From Dryocosmus kuriphilus (Eukaryota > Arthropoda > Insecta > Hymenoptera > Cynipidae): a stretch of DNA of 64,000 nt. The stretch is from the NCBI GenBank assembly GCA_038277395.1, contig CM076193.1, forward strand, positions 87,745,583 through 87,809,582. The letters are read 5' to 3'. Below the pieces are notes generated by a model. The model had not been told where the DNA came from, did no database searches, and worked only from the letters and a program-made list of their open reading frames with translations. The position numbers were made by a program, and so were the translations under genes. Of this stretch, positions 46,060 through 55,790 are shown one piece after another (the stretch's first letter is position 1; each line of letters starts with the position of its first letter).

Positions 46060-46135
46060 AAAACGGAGGAAGATGAGGTGGATGAATACCATGAGCAGGC
46101 TCATGGTCCTCACCTACCTTGTCCTCGTTTTATGG
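46060..46135. repeat. Centre of the large palindrome
   Basis: CCATGAGC (46089-46096), then AG, then GCTCATGG (46099-46106). Flanked by a less well matched ~25 bp on each side, then CCCATAAAACG / CGTTTTATGGG and near-perfect arms. Confidence 0.92.
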
Positions 46136-46387
46136 GCTGGAAAGGGTAAAATAAATTTCAGGGAACATTTTCAGAGCTGGAAAAGGGAAAATGGTAATGA
46201 TTTGATTATACAAATTTTAATTTTGAAATTTCAAGGAATATTTTAGAGGTGGAAGTGGGAAAAATGGTAAGAAAACTCTCTCGTTTTATAGACTGAGTTA
46301 CAGAACTCTCACAGTTATACTGATACCATCTGCATAATAAAATATGATGACCCAGTCTTTTGTTTCAATATTAGAGGTTATGTTTAT

Positions 46388-46490
46388 ATCCTCCCTTCCC
46401 CCTCCTCTTCCTCCTCCTCATCCTCCTACTCCTCATACCCTACCTCCTCATCATACCCTCCTCCTCCTCCTCCTCTCCTCCTCCTCCTCA
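46388..46490. repeat. (TCC)n tract, right arm
   Basis: CTCCTCCTCC-rich tract ending directly at the TATA box of the right gene copy. Could act as a GAGA-type promoter-proximal element; this is inference. Confidence 0.95.
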
Positions 46491-46491
46491 G

Positions 46492-46499
46492 TATATAAA
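46492..46499 (+). promoter_or_regulatory. TATA box of the palindrome gene
   Basis: TATATAAA lies about 31 bp before the A of a TCATTC initiator (46522-46527), the arthropod TCAKTY consensus at the canonical distance. The predicted 5' leader is ~23 nt to the ATG at 46547. Confidence 0.75.
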
Positions 46500-46521
46500 C
46501 TCAACACTAGTGACCGAACTG

Positions 46522-46527
46522 TCATTC
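46522..46527 (+). promoter_or_regulatory. Initiator of the palindrome gene
   Basis: TCATTC matches the arthropod initiator consensus TCAKTY; its A (46524) is the predicted start site. Confidence 0.65.
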
Positions 46528-46546
46528 GTGTTGTGGCAGTGACAAA

Positions 46547-47236
46547 ATGGCTTCCATACGTCCAAATTGCTCAAGAGTTTATTCACGACTCGATAATTTA
46601 AAAAGACATGCAAAATACTCTTGCACAGCAAAGAATCGTGTGTATGATGATGATGAAAGAGGCTTTCGCCAAGTTGCAAAGGTACCTGAAGCTATAAGAA
46701 TAATTCAAAACAGCAATAAACATAATAGAAAGACTAGTGACACAATTCATGGAAAGCAGAAAAATTTTAAACCTAATGATGATCCAGCTATTCAAGAAAA
46801 AGTCAAACTATATTCTTCTCCATTAAAGAAGCTTGTGGGCACTACTCAGAAGGTTAAACCTGAATTGGATTCACAAGTGAAGAAGCGAAAATTAGAATCA
46901 GAACATGTAGATGAAAAAGAAAAATTTGATCAATATGATAATTCACCATCCATGCCAATCAATAATGATGCTGATGATGATGATGGTAATAATGAAAATA
47001 ATTTTGAGGATTACAATGATGAAGATGGTGATAATGGTGTTGAAGATGACACAGAAAGTGACTTTTCCTCTGAATATGAAATAGAGACAAAATTTTCAGG
47101 TTACCAGGAAGATCCTAATGATTTGGTAGATCGAATGCGCTCACTTTTAGAGTCCCAATCAACTGGAAGCAGAAATAAGTCGCTTGAATTGGTTGCAATC
47201 ATTAATGAATTAAGAGAGGCTGGTATTATTGACTAA
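46547..47236 (+). CDS. Unrecognised CCHC-finger, acidic protein (palindrome gene, right copy)
   Basis: A 229-residue intronless frame with its own TATA/initiator upstream and AATAAA downstream. Seen: an N-terminal finger-like segment (residues 5-26) matching C-x2-C-x12-H-x4-C in the consensus of the two copies, but with Arg instead of Cys at position 5 here; a basic stretch VKKRKLE near residue 113 that could be a nuclear signal; a strongly acidic Asp/Glu/Asn region at about 140-190; and a C-terminal tail DLVDRMRSLL...NELREAGIID with helix-like periodicity. I do not know its function. A finger plus nuclear signal plus acidic region suggests a DNA-associated protein of a mobile element or large DNA virus relative, but this is inference. 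The tail is the part also kept as a fragment nearby. Confidence 0.7.
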   Translation: MASIRPNCSRVYSRLDNLKRHAKYSCTAKNRVYDDDERGFRQVAKVPEAIRIIQNSNKHNRKTSDTIHGKQKNFKPNDDPAIQEKVKLYSSPLKKLVGTTQKVKPELDSQVKKRKLESEHVDEKEKFDQYDNSPSMPINNDADDDDGNNENNFEDYNDEDGDNGVEDDTESDFSSEYEIETKFSGYQEDPNDLVDRMRSLLESQSTGSRNKSLELVAIINELREAGIID

Positions 47237-47374
47237 TAATATTTTTATTAATTGATGTAAAAAGTTTAGCAACTGCTGGTTCAATATTTCTAATAGTTGA
47301 ATTAGCATTTGAATTAGTGGATTCAATACTTCCTGTAGTTATAACTTAAGAATTTACTGTAATGCAATACGTTA

Positions 47375-47380
47375 AATAAA
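47375..47380 (+). terminator. Polyadenylation signal AATAAA
   Basis: AATAAA 139 bp after the stop codon. The left copy has the mirrored site. Confidence 0.5.
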
Positions 47381-48012
47381 TCTAATTTTTAACATATAAT
47401 TATGTGTATTTCTTCTTCACACCGCTTACCTGAATTAATATTAGTTTTTAAATGCAAGAGAGGTTCATTACATCTTTTGTGCTTCTCTCATATGATTTAT
47501 GGTGTGTAATAATTGAATGCAACATTTCCAATACCTACTCGTTTCAACTATATAATGATCCTCCTCACCCTTCCAGAAATCTCCTCATTCTCCTGACCTC
47601 CTCCTCCTCTTTCTCTTCCTCATGCATTTTAATAGTTAATTGAGGATAAATTTAGTGTTAATATCATTGAAAAAATTCCTTATGCACATTTGTAAGAAAT
47701 CAACCATTTCGAAGACAAGGTTCACATCGATTATAAATCCACAAGAAAAGTAGCGTGGTCGATGGTGGCGCACTCTATTCGTTATTAATCTGGCTTGCCT
47801 TGTTAATCTTGAATTAGATTTATTTTAACCGGAGACCAAGAAAAATATGTTTTTCATTGATAGCAGCAGATTTTTTAATATCAACAATACTTTACTAAGC
47901 ATGTTATCATTGCAGCGTTTCAACTAAGTAAATTGGATTTTTAGCATATTACTCTGTTGTGTTAAAGATTATTCCAATGTTTATTACAGGGTATTATAAA
48001 GTTTATGTAGCT

Positions 48013-48130
48013 GATTTATTTGGTAGATCGATTGCGGTTACTTTAATTAACAATGTCAAGCAGATGGAAACAGAAATAATGCATTGAAATAACTTCAATC
48101 ATTAATGAAATAAAGGAGGCTGGCATTATT
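48013..48130 (+). pseudogene. Decayed 3' fragment of the palindrome gene, right arm
   Basis: Resembles the last ~120 bp of the gene that ends at 47236 (TTGGTAGATCGA, GGAAACAGAAATAA, AATCATTAATGAA, GAGGCTGGCATTATT). Frame broken. About 780 bp downstream of the gene. Present at the mirror position in the left arm. Confidence 0.75.
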
Positions 48131-48160
48131 ATTTCCAATAGTAGAAGTAACATATGTAGT

Positions 48161-48184
48161 ATATATATATATATATATATATAT
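48161..48184. repeat. (TA)n microsatellite, right arm
   Basis: Shorter mirror of 43914-43992. Confidence 0.9.
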
Positions 48185-51100
48185 TATCTCGTTAATTCAT
48201 AAAAAATGATCAAATAGACCCAACGCGGAACTAAGTATGCAATAGGTTTTTTTCTATTACACTATACTATATAGTTCTTTTAATAAGTTAAATTCGATGT
48301 TATTTTTAAGCATAATAAGTTCCTACTTGTATATGAAACATAATTTTAAAATGTATATCTACTTCTTAACTTCTTTCACCCACACTCATTTTGGTTATTA
48401 TAACAATGTTAGAGACTCATCTCGCTTTTAGAGTTTTCTAACTGATAGTCTAAGGCTTGTAATCGTTGAGTGCAAAATTTTAAGTATTTTATTTAGCTAC
48501 AACCTCCTCCTCAGTAAATATAAACAAGTTTTGAGAAAAAAATATTTTTGACAACATTTTTCTTTAGTTACTTCATAATTTTGTCTTATATTGCAACATT
48601 TTTTTCACACTGCGTACTGCACTTTCTTCAACACACAAATCTTCTACAATAGTTCCAATTATAAAGTCTTTCATTTATTGAAACTACTTCATTAAAGACG
48701 TTGATTGGTGCATAGGTTGAGTTCTTTGAGTACAATAAATGTAGAGTTTCGAATTAAAATGGGAAGTATGAGTCCTTTTAATCAAGCTTGCTGAACTGGC
48801 ACCAAATTATCATCATACTGGAAACCAAAGTGCAGATTAAAATGTTTAGATTTAATAACTCCTTCACCCACTGCACCATATAGTATAGCATAGTATAGTT
48901 TTGTATGATATATTGCAGTCAGCTTGACTGCTTATAATTTCAAGCTTATTTTACTAAAGTTCACACTCAATTCCATGACACCAAATTACATTATTGTTAT
49001 GTGCATTACCATACGTTTATATTTGCATTAGGCTGTCCTCTTCATTAATCGAAGAGTTTGAGTAGCCTATTCCTTATCGGATCACTCTTCGATCTTTCAT
49101 TGACAAACACATTATTTAAACATTTAAAACTATGTTATAGCATTTTACGAATATGTTGTAGTATTTGTAAAGAATTTCATAAAATGTAAGACTTATGTTA
49201 ATCAGTCTGATTTTATCAACAAATTAAATGTCTATATATTCCATAAGTACATATGCATGATTCACCTCCAGTTATTTCTTTGCATTTTCATTAACTAATT
49301 CCTTAGTGAATTTCTCTTTGATATTTTCAAAGAATTGGACAAAAAACGTAAGTCTAACGTTGGTTAGGCTTTAAAATTTGGTCATTACTGATAGACGAGT
49401 TTCCACAATTTTTTTATTAAATTATATTGCAGTAGTTTTTCTCTTAAAAAGTGTGTGATATGTATCAAGAGTAGGTTAAACATGGCACACTTATTTTAAT
49501 GTATAAAATCATGCAATGTAATGAGAAATGCTAAAAAATCACACAAAATACGCAGGTTAGACTTTTAAATTATTTTTTATATTCTGAACTGTACAATTTC
49601 TCTTCACATAATTTTTTTATTTAAAATGGACATGAACCCTTTTTCCGAGAATCACGCTATTAACGTAGCAAAATTTCTATACATTGAGGATTTATTTTTT
49701 ACGATTATCGGTTCACTCGTTGATTTTTATTGACAAACACATTATTTAAACATTCTAAAAATTGTGTTATAGCATTTTAGGAATATGCTGTAATATTTTT
49801 CAAGAATTTCGTAAAACATAAGGCTTATATTGATCAGTCTTTGATTTTATCAAAAAAATGAGTAAAATATTTTTTAGATGTCATACTGCAACCTAAGAGA
49901 AGAACAGAGATCATAAGAGAGATTGAGGTGTTTAAAAACGAACGAATGTGAAACCTCGTAATAAAATGCATGTAGTCTTTTATCTCAAGCTTTAGAAATG
50001 TCGATACTATATTATTATTGTTATTATTCAGATCGAAAAATCTCATTTTGAAGAAACACATTTGCCAGACTCTTTACTGTAATATGACACCCTCGAGAAC
50101 TTTATCGCTAAGGATGTTCGCATATTCTTCAATAATTTCTGAGATAATTATTCTCTAATTTTATATTATTGTAATGTTTTTAAAAAATGTCGTAAAACAT
50201 AAGACTTATGTTGATCGGTCTTGATTTTTATCAACAAATTAAATGTTTATATATTCCATGAGTATGTATGAATTATCTCCAGTTATTTCTTGTGCTTTTT
50301 CATTAAATAATTCCTTAGTGTTTCTCCCTTTGATCTTTACTAATAGATGAGTTTCAAGAATTATTCAATAAAATTGCATTGCAGTAGTTTATCATGACAA
50401 GTGTGATATCAGGAGTAAGTTAAAAATGGCACACTTATTTTAATGTCTAAAATCATCCAATGCAATGAGAAATGTTAAAAATAACATTACTGTATATATC
50501 TCACAAATACGTAGGAAAGACTTTAAATTATTTTTGTATATTCTGAACGGTACGATCTTCACTTTATTTAGCATAGACATGAACCCTTTTTCGAGAATCA
50601 CGCTATTAACGTTGCAAGATTTCTATAAATTGAGGATTTATTGTTTACGAATGATATTAGTAAAACCTCTCAGGAGACGTTATAACATTTTAGGTATGTG
50701 TTTGTGATATTTTTAAGAATTTCGTAAAACATAAGGCTTGCATTGATCAGTCCTTGATTTTAGCAACAAATGAGTAAAATATTTTTTAGATATCGTACTA
50801 CAACCTAAGAGAAGAACAGAGATCATAAGAGAGATTGAGGTGTTTAAAAACGAACGAATGTGAAACCTCTTAATAAAATGCATGTAGCCTTTTATTTCAA
50901 GCTTCGGAAATGACACCCTCGAGAACTTTATGACTAAGGATGCTCGTATATTCTTTAATAATTTCTGAGATAAGTATTCTCTAATTTTATATTATTGTGA
51001 CATGCAACATGTAATCTCTGACCATTAGAAAGGATTCATTTCTTTAGATGCATTCTTTTACCCATATGCCAGTTGATTGGCTACAAATATTTTCTAATAA

Positions 51101-52547
51101 ATTATTTTACACAGTAGCTTTAGAGAGAGTAAAATCATTATTCTTAATAAAATGCCTTATAATGTCTTATTTTAAACCTCGCAAATATTGAGTGTCGTAT
51201 TACATGTGATATGCATCGAGGTGAAAAATAATGAAGAGCTTATGATAGAGAGTGAGAGATTGGGAGAGAGTGAAGGAGATGGTTTTACAGATTCCATATT
51301 TTAGTGCTTCTAAAAGGGGACAGATGGCACTACTGATATCATACTTTAATTTTTCCAAAAGAAAAAAAACAGATGGCATTGCATGGTTTTAGCAGGGGCA
51401 TGTGAAACATTCTGGATATTCATACGTCTCTCTACTAAATAGTACAATATAATGCAGTTTACTGTAATATGACACCCTCGAAAACTTTATCGCTAAGGAT
51501 GTTATTGAAATTGTACACCAAAATATTATTTACATCTAATTCTACTGCTAAAAACTCTTCTAAAAGAATCGAATGTATCACATTGGGGAACGTACTCTTG
51601 ATTTGTATTAAAGTTGCTACGAAAAGAATGTTCGTAAAATCTTGAATAAAATAATGCATGCCGTCTTATCTCAGGCTTCGCAAAAATGTTTATAGCGTAT
51701 TGTATTACACATCGAGAACTAAATTCGTTCATTTAAAATGATGCTGGAAAATAATAGAAATGGGTCATTAAATAAAATAATCGAATGAAATTTAGAATCT
51801 AAATTGTGTTATTCTTTCTTCGGTCATTAATTTCAATAAATTGAGTAGAGCATTATTTGGTCAGCGCTTAGATCAATATTTCTAAAATCAACATGGAAAT
51901 ATAATCTCGAGAAATGTACTTACATATTTACAATTAATATAGGTACTATCTATGTGTGTATTAATATATCCCCTCTTTTTCCTAAAAGTTCTAGAAGCAT
52001 CTACAGGCTTAAAGACATCTGCGATTTAACGTCTTAAAACACAATTCATTAGTGACCTTGAAGATGTTTTCGAAAAATTCTTTTCTCGCAAATACGCAGC
52101 ATTATTTCTAGAAGCTTGCAAGAGAGAGAAAGATATATTCACCTCTTTATCTAAAAGTTCTAGAAGGTTCTACAGGTTCAAACGCGTCTGCGATTAAACG
52201 TTTTGATACGTAGTTTAATGAGATCATCCAGAGAATTTCTAGAAGCTGATAGGGGTTAGAAGGGGTTGAGGGTGAAGGGAGGTTGTTTTTCATTAATTTC
52301 ATGTCTCGCAATTGCGTAGTAAATGATATCATCGAGAACATTATAGAAGGTTATGGGCGATAGAGGGGTCGGAGGGGGAAGGGGAAGTTGTTTTCGACAA
52401 TTTTGGTTCTTAGTGACGTCACATCGAACATTCTAGAAGCTTAGCACGGACATTTACCACTACAGCTCTCGAAGTTCCAGAAAGCCGGTAAGGTAGGAAT
52501 TTGCGTCCAGAACCGGCCCTACCCTACTACTAATTTAAGAGAACTAA

Positions 52548-55103
52548 AAATAATTCAGAAAATTCAAAACAATTCTTAAACAGGTGTACACCAGAATTTG
52601 TTAGATTAACACTTCGGAAAATTGATACATTTTAATGTACATTGGTTTTCCTAATACTAGCACTTTTCTTGAATGTTTCTGATATGTAAAAAAAGGTTTA
52701 AATTAGAAAAGTGTCAGATGGACAATCTTTTTAACGATTTCAATATTGTATAATATTACAATCACATTTCTCATTTCTTACGTTTAGTATAGCATAAAAA
52801 CATTTTTACCGATACTCTGAAATTGGAGCTTCAGTTTCAAATTCAGTTTCAAATCAGTTTCAAATAAGTATGAAAACTTAGTTACGAGCGTAGCAAATGT
52901 ATATATAATAAGTATAACTGTATAAAAGCTAATAATGTAATGCATGAAAATATATTTTATTGTAATTCTAAAAAAAAAAAAAAATACACAAAAGGAGAAT
53001 TCTGCTTACATTGTATGTATAGGACATTATCATATTATATATTTAAGATTGAATAGAAAATGATATGAAATATATTCTCCAGTATTGTAAAAATAATGAA
53101 TATTGTGTTATACGAAATATAATTCTCACATTTTTCAATGAAAATAAGCAGTTATTAACATTTACAAATCTTTTACAACAATAATTAAACCCCTACAAAT
53201 TAAATTAATAGTTATAATTCTTAAAAATTAATAATTTTGGTAAAAGTTTCAAGTGACAAGCGTCTATCGGTGTGTATTCCAACCTAAGTGAATATCGGAA
53301 AAAAGTGAAAAAAGTAAATAGCCGGAATATATTTCGTGAAATTCAGGACTACATATATAAAGAGTTTCAATTTTCTTTCTAGGCGACCAGTTTACCGATG
53401 CGCTTTCGTGTTAAACCTCATATACACGCACCCTCTCCTGACCTATCCCACTTATGCTATGAAACATGCTTTCTCTATCCGTGAGGTACTGTGATGAAAA
53501 AAACAGCGCCATCACGTAGCTGGACCCAAAACTAAACCTTCCCCCGTCGTCTCGCTCCCTTTGCAACGAATCAAGTTTTCTGCTGCATTGTCGCCTCTAT
53601 TCCTATCTTCCCTCTACGCCAGGGACTAGGAGAGAAACGAGACTCCTATAGCTCGCTCGCTCCCGGTTAGAGAGCTCACAGAGTAGGTCAGTTTGCTTTC
53701 CTCTCGGGCTCTGAGTGGGGTACTATTTAAAGGGTGCAATAAAGTACGCGAACAGATGGGTACCCAAAATAGTCAGTTCAACTCTCCTCATGAATGGAGT
53801 TCAGTAAATTTTTGTATCTGGGTCTCACTTCACGAGTTGAAAAAAAAGTTTGCTTAGGCTTATGGCTCGTAGGCTGAGGTGAAAGAAAATGAAAATTTTT
53901 GAACGCCTCAGCTCTTTTGCAGGGTCTCTTGCCCGCTCGTCAGTAAGGCTCCTCTCGCGAGTAGAAACTCCTACGAAAAATAAGTTTGGCTCGTTCAAGG
54001 AGTCGAGCGTGGAACGAAAACGTGAAGAGTCTCTTGTGGCGAGCGAGAGCAATAGGTTCTGGAGGGTCCAAGAGACCTCTCATTGAAAAGAATTTCACTT
54101 TCAGTCAATACTATTTTTTCACTACTGGGAAAAAGAATAATTAAGTATCTTTAAAAAGGTGCAAATATTTTGATTACAGTATACAACTAATTTTTGTAAC
54201 AATTAAATTTTTAACTTTTAATTAGTTTATTACCCACAAAATGAAGGTGGCAAAGCCACTTTACTTGCGTTTATATACATAATAAATATTTTTTTATATC
54301 TAAATATTACTAAATATTATTATTACTAAATATTAATATTTAAGAATATTACCGATAAATAAATTCTCGGAGAATTTGTGAGAATGTTTGAGAATGTCAG
54401 GTTTTTGAATGAAATGCTTCTCTTTTCAACGATTGCAACAATTTCTGAAAGATTAATTGTTATACTGTGCACAAATTTTACTGCTCTTTTTAAAGGTTAT
54501 AGGTTTTTAAACTTTCAGATAACAGAGTTTATTAAATTTTTGTACTCAGACAATTATAATATAATGTTGTAAAAAAACTGCAGAATTAGCAATGTGCCGT
54601 TGAAAGTTTCAACCGAAGACTTTCAAATTCAAAGTTATCAAACACGTCATTTTTTATACTACGAAAATTGTCATAAAACTTGTAAAAGCATTTAGAAGTT
54701 CAAAGTTTACAGTACACTTGGTACATACTACATATGGAGCACTTACAAAAACAAGAAGAAAATTAGGAATAGGTATTGAGATAAATGTATTAAAAATATT
54801 TCAATTATAGTGTCTAACACGTTTTTAAAACATTTTGAAATAATTGAAAATATTAAAAAATATATTCAAATGCATTGTATTTTATTTACGACAAGAAAGA
54901 AGGATTCTCATTGATTAAATGAAATACACGTGTATATACATATTTTATTTGAAGTAACCTTTATTTTTACGTCAATTAGCGTTTATAATTATATTTTAGC
55001 CATAAATCTAATTTTATGTCTCAGCTACAATAAAATTCGATAGAGCTTCATTAAACATAGATAAATATTAATTGTATACAGCTTACTGATCAGATCGGTA
55101 AAC
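52548..55103. other. AT-rich stretch with one GC-richer block
   Basis: Contains four short CAGTTTCAAAT tandem units (about 52830-52867). A GC-richer block at 53390-54080 has CTCGCTCGCTCCC-type and GAGAG-rich sequence, vaguely like 57180-57600. No coding frame is convincing; those at 53825-54086 overlap on opposite strands. Confidence 0.5.
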
Positions 55104-55790
55104 CGCAATAATGTGGACAATTCTTGATAAAATTGGAATTTTTTTTTTTTTATCATGTACGGGAGTTTTTCCGCTTCCGTTGATGTAGGTGAACATTTCA
55201 TAAACATTGTAATTGTTTATAATAATTTAATCCGAATAAAGTACCGTATTTTCTGAGATCATGCTGTTAAAATTTTTCGTATAAATTGGAATATGAAAAA
55301 ATCGTAAAAACAGATTCGTGAAGCAGTGTTAGGAGAAGTTTTTCGTCAAGCAATATTTTGTTTGGTCGAAAATGAAAAAAACAATACGACGAGTTGAAGT
55401 CAAAAGTGCTCGCCGCTCGAACCGATTTCCGCTGTTTTATTTGAAAAGAACGCAGATCAATAATACAGAAACATTCGAGCGGCGAGCACTTTTGACTTCA
55501 ACTCGTTTTTTTTTTTTATTTTCGATCAAACAAAATATTGCTTGACGAAAAACTTCTCCCGACACTGCTTCACGCATCTGTTTTTACGATTTTTTCATAT
55601 TCCAATTTATACGAAAAATTTTAACAGCATAAGCTCAGAAAATACGGTACTTTATTTGGATTCATTTATTATAAACAATTACAATGTTTATGAAATGTTC
55701 ACCCACATCAACGGAAGCGGAAAAACTCCCGTACATGATAAAAAAAAAATTCCAATTTTATCAAGAATTGTCCACATTATTGCGAGTTGA
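55104..55790. mobile_element. ~690 bp palindromic fold-back element
   Basis: Left arm about 55104-55421 and right arm about 55477-55790 are reverse complements (CGCAATAATGTGGACAATTC; GTACCGTATTTTCTGAG; GAGCGGCGAGCACTTTTGAC). The loop is ~55 bp. Arms differ by few substitutions. The two short frames beginning MFMKCSPTSTEAEKLPYM (55025-55207 minus, 55684-55875 plus) are the same arm read outward and need not be coding. No target duplication found. Confidence 0.88.

Larger units (their letters stand above)
39460..46096 (+). repeat. Left arm of the ~13 kb palindrome
   Basis: Reverse complement of 46099-52547. Mirror positions sum to about 92195 at the centre, 92150 at the gene and about 92007 at the outer ends, the drift being due to indels. 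Similarity is near-identical close to the centre and roughly 95% further out by eye. Outer similarity ends near AATTTAAGTAGTAG at 39460. The arm holds the frameshifted gene copy, a longer (GGA)n and a longer (TA)n than its partner. Confidence 0.95.
46099..52547 (-). repeat. Right arm of the ~13 kb palindrome
   Basis: Reverse complement of the left arm; outer similarity ends near CTACTACTAATTTAAG at 52547. Carries the uninterrupted copy of the gene. Confidence 0.95.
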
